Shown here piece after piece: positions 1 through 8,398 of a stretch of 39,735 nucleotides of DNA. The notes under the pieces are model-generated. The model was not told the DNA's origin. It did no database searches and saw only the letters and a program-made list of their open reading frames with translations. The DNA comes from JBIOJB01 sp044450465. Its GTDB lineage: Bacteria > Chloroflexota > Dormibacteria > Dormibacterales > Dormibacteraceae. Every line of letters starts with the position of its first letter. Position 1 is the stretch's first letter. Location: contig JBIOJB010000012.1 in the NCBI GenBank assembly GCA_044450465.1, positions 1 through 39,735 on the forward strand. The letters are read 5' to 3'. The translations under genes were made by a program, and so were the position numbers.

Positions 1-1056
1 CTCATCCTCGCCGCGCCCGTCGCCATCGTCGCGGGAATCTCGCGAGCGGCCCACCGCGGGGTCATCGTCAAAGGTGGCGGGGCCCTGGAAACGCTCGCTC
101 GGGTCCGCACCCTGGTGTTCGACAAGACCGGAACGCTCACCGCAGGCGTGCCGCAGGTGGCGTCGGTCGAAGCATGGGACGACTTCGACAAAGCCACGAT
201 CCTGCGCCTGGCGGCGTCGCTCGACCAGGTCTCGACGCACGTCTTCGCCGACGGCATCGTCGCGGCCGCTCACGCGCAGGGCCTGGTTCTCGATTTCCCG
301 GAGGAGGTGCTGGAACACCCGGGCAAGGGGATTGAAGGAAGGGTCGACGGCCACGCCGTGGCGCTGGGGGGCTCGGCCTGGCTCGCCCGAGATCGGTCGG
401 ATCGCGCGGACGACCTCCGCAAGCGGTTGAATTCAGGCGGCTCCTCACTGGTCTTCGTCACGATCGAGGGACAGCTTGCCGGTGCGCTGGTCATGATCGA
501 TCCGATCCGCCCCGAGACGGCCGGCGCGCTCGGAGTGCTGCGCCAGGCGGGGATCAACCGGATCGTGCTTCTGAGCGGCGATCACAAGGACGTGGCCGAC
601 CCCGTGGGCAAGGCCTTGGGGATCGACGCGGTCCTGTCTGAGCACTCCCCGGAGGACAAGGTGAGGGCGGTTCTCGAGGAAAAGAGCCACGCGGTGACGG
701 TCATGGTCGGTGACGGGGTCAACGACGCCCCTGCCCTGGCAGCGGCCGACGTCGGTATCGCTATGGGAGCGCGCGGCGCCACCGCGTCGTCGGAGGCGGC
801 TGACGCCGTCATCGTGGTCGACCGCCTCGATCGGGTTGCAGAGGCGATTCTCATCGCGCGAGGCGCACGCAACATCGCCGTCCAGAGCGTGGTGGCGGGA
901 ATGGCGCTGTCCACCGCCGGGATGCTGCTTGCGACTGTCGGGCTGTTGCCCCCGGTCGGGGGAGCCTTCTTCCAGGAGGCGGTCGACGTCGCCGTGATCC
1001 TGAACGCCCTGCGCGCGCTCGGCGTGGGTGCCGTCCCGGCCACAACTAAGCGATAG
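1..1056 (+). CDS. P1B-type heavy-metal translocating ATPase (3' part)
   Basis: The reading frame is open from base 1, so the N-terminal part lies outside the window. The visible 351 residues begin just after the place where the CPx metal-binding motif of transmembrane helix 6 would sit (first residues LILAAPVAIVAG). Next come the phosphorylation motif DKTGT (Asp codon 121-123), the P1B-specific HP motif (EHPGKGIEG), an actuator-to-P-domain stretch with SGDHKD, and the hinge motif GDGVNDAPAL. Two C-terminal hydrophobic segments end near the stop. Enzymes of this family pump transition metals (Zn, Cd, Co, Cu) out across the membrane using ATP. The metal cannot be assigned because the CPx residues and the N-terminal metal-binding domain are missing. 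The gene converges on the acyl-CoA synthetase gene across an inverted repeat at 1143-1166. Confidence 0.93.
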   Translation, partial: LILAAPVAIVAGISRAAHRGVIVKGGGALETLARVRTLVFDKTGTLTAGVPQVASVEAWDDFDKATILRLAASLDQVSTHVFADGIVAAAHAQGLVLDFPEEVLEHPGKGIEGRVDGHAVALGGSAWLARDRSDRADDLRKRLNSGGSSLVFVTIEGQLAGALVMIDPIRPETAGALGVLRQAGINRIVLLSGDHKDVADPVGKALGIDAVLSEHSPEDKVRAVLEEKSHAVTVMVGDGVNDAPALAAADVGIAMGARGATASSEAADAVIVVDRLDRVAEAILIARGARNIAVQSVVAGMALSTAGMLLATVGLLPPVGGAFFQEAVDVAVILNALRALGVGAVPATTKR

Positions 1057-1142
1057 GTCCGGACTTCCTCCCAAGCTGCGCTCTCAGCGACTCCAACGAC
1101 CGCTCTCCTCGACTCCGACTACCGCTGGGAGAGGGGGGTTCC

Positions 1143-1166
1143 GCGGGGGGATCCTGATCCCCCCGC
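1143..1166. terminator. 11-bp perfect inverted repeat between convergent genes
   Basis: Two 11-bp arms (1143-1153 and 1156-1166) are exact reverse complements separated by 2 bases. The element lies between the ends of the metal ATPase (+) and the acyl-CoA synthetase (-), where a bidirectional terminator would be expected. There is no clear T-run on either side, so termination is inferred from position and stem strength. The left arm overlaps a G-rich stretch (1127-1150) that resembles one at the right end of the window. Confidence 0.45.
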
Positions 1167-1171
1167 GCCTC

Positions 1172-3877
1172 TTAGCGAGCACCCAGGGGTTTGCGCGTCA
1201 GACCTCGGTCAAGTCGGATCCTCGCGTCAACCGCCACGGCTCCCGAGGACCGCGCGATCAGTGGGTTGAGGTCCATCTCCGCCACCGAAGGATGGGCTTC
1301 GACCATGGCGCTCACCCTGAGCAGGACGTCCTCCAGCGCGTCGAGATCCGCCTTCGGAGCTCCCCGGTATCCATCAAGCGTTGGGAATGTCTTCAGCGAT
1401 CGCAGCATCCGGCCGGCCTCACCGCGCGTGATGGGCGTGATGCGGACGGACACGTCCTTCAACAGCTCCGTTGCGGTGCCTCCGGCTCCGCACGCGAGCA
1501 CCGGCCCGAAGTGCTGATCCTGCACGACCCCCACGATCATCTCGACTCCCGGCTCGGCCATCGGCTGCACCTGGAATCCTTCGATGCCGAGACCTGCTTC
1601 GCGCAGGTGGGTGGCCATTTCGGTCGCGGCCCGCTCGACCGCCGTGGCGCCGCGCAGACCAAGGCGAACTCCGCCGGCATCGGTCTTGTGCAGGAGCCCT
1701 GAAGCGAAGGCTTTGAGCGCGACCTTCGCGCCGAGGTCGCGGGCCGCGCGCCCGGCCTCTTTGGGCGAGGCGACGATCCGAGTTTCGATCAAGGGGATGC
1801 GGTAGCAGCCGAGAAGCTTCACCACGGCCTCTGGGTCCATCCAGCCCTCGCCGGCATCCAACGCAGCGGCGATGATGGCCGCCGCATGGTCTCGGTCGAT
1901 CCCTTCGAGAGCAACAGGCGGCTCCTCGGGTATGTTGCGCCACCCTGAGTAGCGCGCGGCAAGGCTCAGAGCCCGCGCCGCCTCCTCTGGAAACGGGTAA
2001 TGGGGCAGCGACACGTCGTACGAGCGCACCACATGTGGAGTGCTCTCTTTCGACATGAAGACGCTGAGGATGGGGATCGGACGCGTCAGCTCGCGCGCCG
2101 CGACGTGGATGGCGCGCACCACGTCCGCCGCCTGCGTGACCAGGGGCGGGGTGAAGATCACGATGATCGCATCGACCTCGGCCGAGCCCGCGAGCACCCT
2201 GATGGCGCGAAGGTAGTCGTCGCCGTTGGCCGCCGCGAGCATATCGACCGGGTTGGCGGTCGAGGCTGCTGCCGGCAGGAAGGCGGCCAGCTCAGCGCGC
2301 GCTTTCTCCGGCAGGGCCGGGACGACGAGCCCCGACGCTTCACATGCGTCGGCACACAGGATCGCGGGCCCGCCGGCGTTGGTCAGGATCCCGACCCGAT
2401 TGCCGCCTGGCAGCGGCTGGCTACCCAGCAGCAGCGCCGCGTCGAAGAGCTCGGCCAGGGTGTCGGTGCGGATCACGCCCGCCTGCTGAAACAAAGCGTC
2501 CACCGTGACGTCGGAGGATGAGAGGAGGGCGCCCGTGTGCGACGAGGTCGCCCGGCTGCCGGCCGGGGTGCGACCGGCTTTCACGGCGAGGATCGGCTTC
2601 GTGCGGCTGACGCGCCTTGCTATCCGCGCGAACTTGCGCGGGTTTCCGAAGGATTCGAGGTACAGCATGATCAAATCGGTTTCGGCATCCGACTCCCAGT
2701 ACTGGATGAGGTCGTTGCCGGAGATGTCGGCCTTGTTGCCGACCGAAACGAACGAGGAGACCCCCGAACCCAGCGCCTGCCCGCGAGCCATCACCGCGAT
2801 CCCGAGTCCACCGCTCTGGGACAGAAATCCGATACGCCCTCGCACTGGGTGATCAGGAGCGAACGTGGCGTCGAGCTGCACCGCCGGCGAGGTGTTGATC
2901 ACGCCCATGCAGTTGGGGCCGACGAGCCGCATGCCCGACTGCCTGCAGACATCGAGCAGCTCGCGCTGCCGCTCGACGCCCTCGGCGCCCGATTCGCCAA
3001 AGGCGGCCGAGATGACCACGAGACCGCGGACGCCCTTCTCCGCGCACTGGCGGGCGACCTCGACCACCGCAGCCGCCGGCACGGTGATCACGGCGAGATC
3101 CACGTCCTCTTTGATGTCGAGCACGCTTGGGTAGGCTTTCAGGCCCTCGATCTCCGTGGCCGAGGGGTTCACCGGATAGATCGGGCCCGTGAACTTCATC
3201 GTGACGAGGTTGTGGAACAGCTCCGCGCCGATGTTGCCGCGGGTGCGAGAGGCTCCGATCACAGCGACGGACCGCGGCGCAAGGATGTGCTTGACAGCCG
3301 CCACAGCCGCGATGCGGTCTCGATCCTCGAACTGGTGCAGTGCCTCCGCTGTGAGCGCAGTGGGCATCTCGGCGTGGATCTCGCCGGGCTCGGATCGCGA
3401 GTGCATCGGGAAGCCGCTCTCGCGAAGCACCTCCAGCATTCGGTGGTTCTCCGCCCGGACGACCGCCTCGAGAACCTGGATGCCGGACTCGGCTGCGGCC
3501 TCGGATAGCTGCCCCAAAAGAATCGTCCCCAGACCTCTGCCTTGGTAGACGTCTGCGACCGCGAGCGCCAGCTCCGCCTGCTCGGGTTTGATGGCCACGT
3601 ACATGGCGTGCCCGACGATTCTGTGATCGGCGCCGGCAAGAGCCACGATCCCGTAGCGAGACAGGTAGTCGACGTCCACCATCCGCTTGACCGAAGCGTC
3701 CGCGTTGGCGACCGCCGCAAAAAAGCGGAAGACTCGAGATTCGAGCGACAGGTCGGAGTAGAAGCGCGCCAGCTCGGGCTCGTCCTCCGCGCGGATCGGG
3801 CGCACGGCCACGGTGGAACCGTCGCGCAGAACCACGGTCGCCTCGCGGTTGGCCGGGTAAGCGGCAGGCGCCTGCAC
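1172..3877 (-). CDS. GNAT acetyltransferase / ADP-forming acyl-CoA synthetase fusion
   Basis: This 901-residue protein starts at a GTG. It opens with a GNAT domain (about residues 12-172, acetyl-CoA loop QGRGLG at 112-117). A CoA-binding Rossmann domain follows (from about 200, VAVIGAS), then succinyl-CoA-ligase-like domains (SQSGG at 353-357, GPNCMG near 320) and an ATP-grasp domain (about 665-890, KAFASGLLHK). The phosphohistidine motif SHTGA is intact (His447), so the ligase half looks catalytically competent: acyl-CoA + ADP + Pi to acid + CoA + ATP, or the reverse. In Pat-type lysine acetyltransferases this half is usually regulatory. The GNAT-first order is like Streptomyces PatA and opposite to enterobacterial Pat. 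The gene is divergent from phosphoketolase with only 47 bp between starts, which suggests a role in acetate or acetyl-CoA balance. Whether it acts as an enzyme, a protein acetyltransferase or both is not settled. Confidence 0.9.
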   Translation of the reverse strand: MQAPAAYPANREATVVLRDGSTVAVRPIRAEDEPELARFYSDLSLESRVFRFFAAVANADASVKRMVDVDYLSRYGIVALAGADHRIVGHAMYVAIKPEQAELALAVADVYQGRGLGTILLGQLSEAAAESGIQVLEAVVRAENHRMLEVLRESGFPMHSRSEPGEIHAEMPTALTAEALHQFEDRDRIAAVAAVKHILAPRSVAVIGASRTRGNIGAELFHNLVTMKFTGPIYPVNPSATEIEGLKAYPSVLDIKEDVDLAVITVPAAAVVEVARQCAEKGVRGLVVISAAFGESGAEGVERQRELLDVCRQSGMRLVGPNCMGVINTSPAVQLDATFAPDHPVRGRIGFLSQSGGLGIAVMARGQALGSGVSSFVSVGNKADISGNDLIQYWESDAETDLIMLYLESFGNPRKFARIARRVSRTKPILAVKAGRTPAGSRATSSHTGALLSSSDVTVDALFQQAGVIRTDTLAELFDAALLLGSQPLPGGNRVGILTNAGGPAILCADACEASGLVVPALPEKARAELAAFLPAAASTANPVDMLAAANGDDYLRAIRVLAGSAEVDAIIVIFTPPLVTQAADVVRAIHVAARELTRPIPILSVFMSKESTPHVVRSYDVSLPHYPFPEEAARALSLAARYSGWRNIPEEPPVALEGIDRDHAAAIIAAALDAGEGWMDPEAVVKLLGCYRIPLIETRIVASPKEAGRAARDLGAKVALKAFASGLLHKTDAGGVRLGLRGATAVERAATEMATHLREAGLGIEGFQVQPMAEPGVEMIVGVVQDQHFGPVLACGAGGTATELLKDVSVRITPITRGEAGRMLRSLKTFPTLDGYRGAPKADLDALEDVLLRVSAMVEAHPSVAEMDLNPLIARSSGAVAVDARIRLDRGLTRKPLGAR

Positions 3878-3924
3878 GACTCCAACTTACTCCGGGCGAG
3901 AGGCCATCATGGTGCGGAACCGCG

Positions 3925-6333
3925 ATGAATACCTCGAGTCAGGAACCAGCTACGGCAATCGCGCCTCCGGACCTGGCCGCGGCACGTCCGCTGAGCGAGC
4001 ACAGACTGCAACTGATCGACGCCTACTGGAGAGCCGCGAACTATCTGTCGGTCGGCCAGATCTACCTGCTCGCCAACCCGCTGCTGACCAGGGCCCTCAG
4101 CCTCGACGACATCAAGCCCCGGCTGCTGGGGCACTGGGGCACGACGCCGGGCCTCAACTTGATCTACGCGCACGCCAACCGGGTCATCAAGGAGCGCGAG
4201 CTCGACGCGATCTACATCATGGGACCCGGCCACGGTGGGCCCGCGGCCGTGGCGAACGCGTACCTGGAAGGCACCTACACCGAGACGTATCCCGAGATCA
4301 CGATGGATGCGGCCGGCATGCTGAAGCTGTTCCGGCAGTTCTCCTTCCCCGGCGGCATACCGAGCCACGTCGCGCCCGAGACGCCCGGCTCAATCCACGA
4401 AGGCGGCGAGCTCGGCTACGCGCTCCTGCACGCGTACGGCGCCGCATTCGACAATCCCGACCTGACGGTCTTCTGCATCGTGGGTGATGGAGAGGCCGAG
4501 ACCGGACCGCTGGCGGCGAGCTGGCACTCCAACAAATTCCTGAACCCGGCGCGCGACGGCTCCGTGCTCCCGATCCTTCACCTCAACGGTTACAAGATCG
4601 CGAACCCCACCGTCCTTGCACGCATCCCCGAGGCGCAGCTCTTCGACCTGCTCAAGGGCTATGGACACATGCCGGTGATGGTCAGTGGTGATGACCCGCA
4701 ACAGGTGCACCAGAAGCTGGCCGCGGCCATCGACTGGGCGCTCGACGAGATCGCGCGAATCCAGCGCGTCGCCAGGTCGGGTGGACACTCGGCTGCGCCG
4801 GCGTGGCCGATGATCGTCTTGCGCACGCCCAAGGGATGGACCGGCCCCAAATCAGTCGACGGCCAGGCCATCGAGGGTACGTTCAGGGCGCACCAGGTCC
4901 CGGTGACCGATTTCGCCGCCAAGCCCGAACATGTCCAGATCCTCGAAACGTGGATGCGAAGCTACCGGGCGGATGAGCTGTTCGACGCGTCCGGTGTGCT
5001 GAGGCCTGAGCTGGCCGGCCTGTCGCCACGCGGCTCACGGCGCATGAGCGCCAACCCGCACGCCAACGGGGGCGTGCTGCTTAAAGACCTGCGCCTGCCC
5101 GACTTTCGCGAATACGGGGTGGCCGTCTCGAGACCGGGCACGTCGAGCTCCGAGGCCACACGCGTGCTGGGCGGCTACCTACGCGACGTGATCCGGGCGA
5201 ACCCCGCCAACTTTCGGATCATAGGCCCGGACGAAACGGCCTCCAACCGGCTGGGCACCGTGTTTGAAGCCACCGACCGCGCCTGGGATGCGGAGACCGT
5301 GGCGGGTGACGACCACCTGGCGCCGGAGGGCCGTGTGATGGAGGTCCTCAGCGAGCACATGTGCGAGGGCTGGCTCGAGGGCTATCTGCTGACAGGACGG
5401 CATGGTTTGTTCAACTGCTATGAGGCTTTCATCCACATCATCGACGCGATGTTCAACCAGCACGCGAAGTGGCTGAAGGTAACGCGCCGCATCCCATGGC
5501 GAAGGCCGATCGCCTCGCTCAACTACCTGCTCTCGTCACACGTCTGGCGCCAGGATCACAACGGCTTCTCGCACCAGGACCCGGGCTTCATCGACCACAT
5601 AGTCAACAAGAAGGCCGAGATCATCCGTGTCTACCTGGCCCCCGACGCGAACTGCCTTCTGTCGATCGCCGATCACTGCCTCCGCAGCCGGAACTACGTC
5701 AACGTCATCGTCGCCGGGAAACAGCCCGCGCTCGACTACCTGTCGATCGACGACGCGATCGCCCACTGCACGAGAGGCCTGGGCATCTGGGAGTGGGCGA
5801 GCACAGACACCGGACGTGACCCCGATGTCGTCCTGGCGTGTGCCGGTGAAGTGCCCGCGCTCGAGACGCTCGCGGCCGCGGACCTGCTGCGGCGGCACCT
5901 GCCCAAGCTTGCCGTCCGGGTCGTGAACGTGGTCGACCTCATGCGCTTGCAACCGCCCAGCGAGCACCCACATGGCCTGTCAGACGCCGAGTTCGACGAC
6001 GTCTTCACCCGCGACAAGCCGGTGCTGTTTGCATATCACGGTTATCCGTGGCTCATTCACCGCCTCACCTACCGGCGCACGAACCACGACAACATCCATG
6101 TGCGGGGATACAAGGAAGAGGGAACAACGACGACGCCCTTCGACATGGTCATGCTCAACGACCTGGACAGGTTCCATCTCGTCATGGACGTCATCGATCG
6201 AGTGCCTGGGCTCGGAGTCAGAGCTGCTCACTTGCGTCAGCAGATGGCGGACGAGCGCCTGCGGCATCGTCAGTACACCCGCGATCACGGGGAGGACTCG
6301 CCCGAGATTCGCGATTGGATCTGGCCCCACTGA
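3925..6333 (+). CDS. xfp: Xylulose-5-phosphate/fructose-6-phosphate phosphoketolase
   Basis: At 802 residues it has the normal length for the family. The thiamine diphosphate site is clear: GPGHGG at 100-105 and the GDGEAETG motif starting at 187 with Asn203 (HSNKFLNP) closing the ThDP/Mg signature. Further conserved segments include LNGYKIANPT and HQDPGF. The enzyme cleaves xylulose-5-P or fructose-6-P with phosphate to acetyl-phosphate plus glyceraldehyde-3-P or erythrose-4-P in the cytoplasm. Acetate kinase begins 21 bp downstream on the same strand, so the two are probably cotranscribed. ATG 3925 is the first in-frame start consistent with the family N terminus. No strong Shine-Dalgarno is seen, and an overlapping ATG at 3909 is in another frame. 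Specificity for Xu5P versus F6P cannot be read from the sequence. Confidence 0.96.
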   Translation: MNTSSQEPATAIAPPDLAAARPLSEHRLQLIDAYWRAANYLSVGQIYLLANPLLTRALSLDDIKPRLLGHWGTTPGLNLIYAHANRVIKERELDAIYIMGPGHGGPAAVANAYLEGTYTETYPEITMDAAGMLKLFRQFSFPGGIPSHVAPETPGSIHEGGELGYALLHAYGAAFDNPDLTVFCIVGDGEAETGPLAASWHSNKFLNPARDGSVLPILHLNGYKIANPTVLARIPEAQLFDLLKGYGHMPVMVSGDDPQQVHQKLAAAIDWALDEIARIQRVARSGGHSAAPAWPMIVLRTPKGWTGPKSVDGQAIEGTFRAHQVPVTDFAAKPEHVQILETWMRSYRADELFDASGVLRPELAGLSPRGSRRMSANPHANGGVLLKDLRLPDFREYGVAVSRPGTSSSEATRVLGGYLRDVIRANPANFRIIGPDETASNRLGTVFEATDRAWDAETVAGDDHLAPEGRVMEVLSEHMCEGWLEGYLLTGRHGLFNCYEAFIHIIDAMFNQHAKWLKVTRRIPWRRPIASLNYLLSSHVWRQDHNGFSHQDPGFIDHIVNKKAEIIRVYLAPDANCLLSIADHCLRSRNYVNVIVAGKQPALDYLSIDDAIAHCTRGLGIWEWASTDTGRDPDVVLACAGEVPALETLAAADLLRRHLPKLAVRVVNVVDLMRLQPPSEHPHGLSDAEFDDVFTRDKPVLFAYHGYPWLIHRLTYRRTNHDNIHVRGYKEEGTTTTPFDMVMLNDLDRFHLVMDVIDRVPGLGVRAAHLRQQMADERLRHRQYTRDHGEDSPEIRDWIWPH

Positions 6334-6354
6334 GTTGGTGACGGGGCCCTTTTA

Positions 6355-7455
6355 GTGCGAGTCCTCGCCGTCAACGCCGGATCCAGCTCGCTCAAGCTGA
6401 GCCTCGTCGGCGAAAACGACGAGCTGCTCGCCGAGCATGAGTTCGAGGTGACGGGCGGGCAGGCGGCCGACAGCGCCCTGGCGAATGCGGTGCAGGCGAT
6501 GAAGGGCATCGACGCCGTCGGCCACCGGGTGGTTCATGGCGGCTCGCGGTATCCCGCCTCGGCGCGCATCGACCCGGACCTCATCAGCTACCTCGTCACG
6601 ATCACCGACCTGGCGCCGCTCCACATGCCGGCCGCGGTGGCGGGCATCACAACGGTGCGGGTGCTGCTGCCTCGCGTGCCGGCGGTGGCCTGTTTCGACA
6701 CGGCATTTCACTCGGGAATGCCGGCCGCCGCGTCGACCTATGCCATTCCCGAGGAGTGGCGGCGCCGTTACGGCATCCGGCGCTACGGGTTTCACGGCTT
6801 CTCTCACGCGTATGCGGCGCGCCGGGCTGCGGAGCTGCTGCGACGCCCGCAATCGGAGCTCCGGCTGGTGACCTGTCATCTCGGCGCCGGAGCTTCGCTG
6901 GCCGCCGTGGTCGGGGGCACGTCTGTCGACACGACCATGGGGTTCACCCCCTTTGAAGGCCTGGTCATGGCGACCCGAGCCGGGACGGTCGACCCGGGAC
7001 TTCTGCTGTGGCTGCAGCGGCATGCCCGGCTCAGCGAGGCGGAGCTGACCGAGGCGCTTGACCGGCGCTCCGGCCTCCTGGCGCTGGCAGGCACGGCCGA
7101 CATGCGCGAGCTTCTCCATCGCATGTCTGCCGGCGACGCGACCGCCCGCCTGGCGTTCGACGTGTACATCCACCGCCTCAGGTCTTCCATCGCGGCGATG
7201 GCGGCCTCGATGGGCGGGCTCGACGCCCTGGTTTTCACCGGTGGGATCGGCGAGAACGCGCCGGCCGTCAGGGCGGCCGCCGTGGCGGGCCTAGCCTTTC
7301 TCGGAGTCGAGATCGGACCGACCTTGAACGCCAGCCTCGGGACGGACGCCGACATCAGCGCGCCGGCCGCCCAGGTCCCCACGCTGGTCGTCAAATCAAG
7401 GGAAGACGTCGAGATGGCTCGAGAGGTGCGACGGATCGTCTCCTCCACCTCCTGA
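6355..7455 (+). CDS. ackA: Acetate kinase
   Basis: A GTG start gives 366 residues, somewhat shorter than the usual ~400. Family motifs are complete: N-terminal VNAGSSSLK (Asn7), GHRVVHGG (Arg58), FDTAFHSGMP (Asp115), RRYGFHGFSH (His147), CHLGAG (His175), ATRAGTVDPG (Arg208), TGGIGENAP, and a C-terminal acidic SREDVEMARE. The usual Asn of HLGNG is Ala178 here, a tolerated position. It interconverts acetyl-phosphate + ADP and acetate + ATP. Its place directly after phosphoketolase makes the ATP-forming direction the likely one. No phosphotransacetylase gene is adjacent. The shortened length comes from tighter loops rather than loss of a motif. Confidence 0.95.
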   Translation: MRVLAVNAGSSSLKLSLVGENDELLAEHEFEVTGGQAADSALANAVQAMKGIDAVGHRVVHGGSRYPASARIDPDLISYLVTITDLAPLHMPAAVAGITTVRVLLPRVPAVACFDTAFHSGMPAAASTYAIPEEWRRRYGIRRYGFHGFSHAYAARRAAELLRRPQSELRLVTCHLGAGASLAAVVGGTSVDTTMGFTPFEGLVMATRAGTVDPGLLLWLQRHARLSEAELTEALDRRSGLLALAGTADMRELLHRMSAGDATARLAFDVYIHRLRSSIAAMAASMGGLDALVFTGGIGENAPAVRAAAVAGLAFLGVEIGPTLNASLGTDADISAPAAQVPTLVVKSREDVEMAREVRRIVSSTS

Positions 7456-7533
7456 GGGCTCAACCACCCGATCCCACGCCGGCGACCGAACGTGTCTATC
7501 TTGAAATGGAAGGCCATGGGTCCCTCAGTCGAG

Positions 7534-7547
7534 GGGACTTAGGACCC
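7534..7547 (+). promoter_or_regulatory. DosR/DevR-like palindrome GGGACTTAGGACCC
   Basis: The 14-bp site fits the simplified DosR/DevR pattern GGGNCNNNNGNCCC exactly, and agrees at about 15 of 20 positions with the longer mycobacterial consensus. It lies about 60 bp before the first gene of the cytochrome b cluster. The 5' half can also pair with GTCCCTC at 7519-7525, so an RNA hairpin is an alternative reading. No DosR homologue is in the window. Binding is an inference. Confidence 0.35.
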
Positions 7548-7605
7548 TAATTCCCTCCTCGGCGAAGCACCCAGAATCTGCGCCATCGACTTTTGAAAGG
7601 AGTAG

Positions 7606-7761
7606 ATGCGAATGGATTCACCGACGACGTATTTTCACTGGGGCTTCATCCTCATATCGGTGCCCAACCTGTTGGTCATCGTCGGGATGATCGTCCTGTT
7701 CGCGGTGGCGCTCGTCGCGCCCTTCCCGCACGGAGGTGAGGGTGACGATGGAAGCCGCTAA
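7606..7761 (+). CDS. Small single-span membrane protein ahead of cytochrome b
   Basis: A 51-residue ORF has a strong Shine-Dalgarno (AAAGGAG just before 7603). ATG 7606 is only 3 nt from it. The in-frame ATG at 7612 has better 9-nt spacing and would give 49 residues starting MDSPTTYFHWG. A hydrophobic segment (about residues 17-45, ISVPNLLVIVGMIVLFAVALV) is followed by a short polar tail ending GDDGSR. It overlaps the cytochrome b gene by 14 bp, so translation is coupled. No family is recognised. Position, coupling and a single helix suggest an accessory subunit of the cytochrome b complex. It is below the usual length cut-off and would often be missed. Confidence 0.72.
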   Translation: MRMDSPTTYFHWGFILISVPNLLVIVGMIVLFAVALVAPFPHGGEGDDGSR

Positions 7762-8398
7762 GCCCGGAGTTACGAGCCCGCCGGCGAAGCCGTCCAGTTG
7801 GACTCTTCGCATCCGACAAGTAGTCGACCGCCGCCTGCCGATGGAGAACCTGCTCCCCGACCGCCAGCCGTATTACGTGGGCTCGTGGGTATACGTCTTC
7901 GGTGTGATCACGATCGCGGCGCTTGTCTGGGTGGTGGCCAGCGGAGTGGTCCTCTCGTTCATGGGCCCTCAGTGGTGGCACGACTCCTCGGTCGGTAGAT
8001 TCTTCAACAGCCTCCACTTCTGGTCGGTGCAGCTCTTCTTTCTCTTCATGGTTCTGCACCTGTGGGGCCAGTACTTCATGGCCGGGTGGCGACAGGGTCG
8101 AGCGACGACCTGGATGATCGGGGTCGTCATCTTCGGCACCAGCATCCTGACAGCCTTCACCGGTTATCTGTCGCAGCAGAACTTCGCTTCACAGTTCATC
8201 GCGATCAACGCCAAGGACGCCATGAACGGCGCCGGAATCGGCTCCTTCTTCAACGTCCTCAACTTCGGGCAGATGTACGGACTGCACGTGATGCTCCTTC
8301 CGATCGGAATCACCTTCCTGGTCGTGGTTCACATCGTCATGGTCCGCATGCGGGGCGTTGTCAAACCGATCGACCCCGAAGGAGGTGTGCGGGCATGA
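7748..8398 (+). CDS. Cytochrome b, b6-type N-terminal subunit
   Basis: The start ATG 7748 is preceded by GGAGGTGAG at good spacing, giving 216 residues. An in-frame GTG at 7736 is less likely. Four haem ligands are visible: His90/His104 in NSLHFWSV…VLHLW and His180/His195 in YGLHVML…VVHIV. The 14- and 15-residue offsets match cytochrome b6 and Gram-positive QcrB rather than mitochondrial cytochrome b. Four transmembrane helices and the haem-b core (TGYLSQQ) are present. The protein has no cysteine, so a covalent haem c-i like that of plant or Bacillus b6 is not expected. It should transfer electrons from (mena)quinol within the membrane. Its stop overlaps the next start (ATGA). No Rieske or cytochrome c gene lies within the cluster. 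Confidence 0.9.
   Translation: MEAAKPGVTSPPAKPSSWTLRIRQVVDRRLPMENLLPDRQPYYVGSWVYVFGVITIAALVWVVASGVVLSFMGPQWWHDSSVGRFFNSLHFWSVQLFFLFMVLHLWGQYFMAGWRQGRATTWMIGVVIFGTSILTAFTGYLSQQNFASQFIAINAKDAMNGAGIGSFFNVLNFGQMYGLHVMLLPIGITFLVVVHIVMVRMRGVVKPIDPEGGVRA

Noticed and set aside
6880..6892. HLGAG instead of HLGNG in acetate kinase taken as loss of function
   Set aside because: That position is variable in the family pattern; the other active-site residues are intact.
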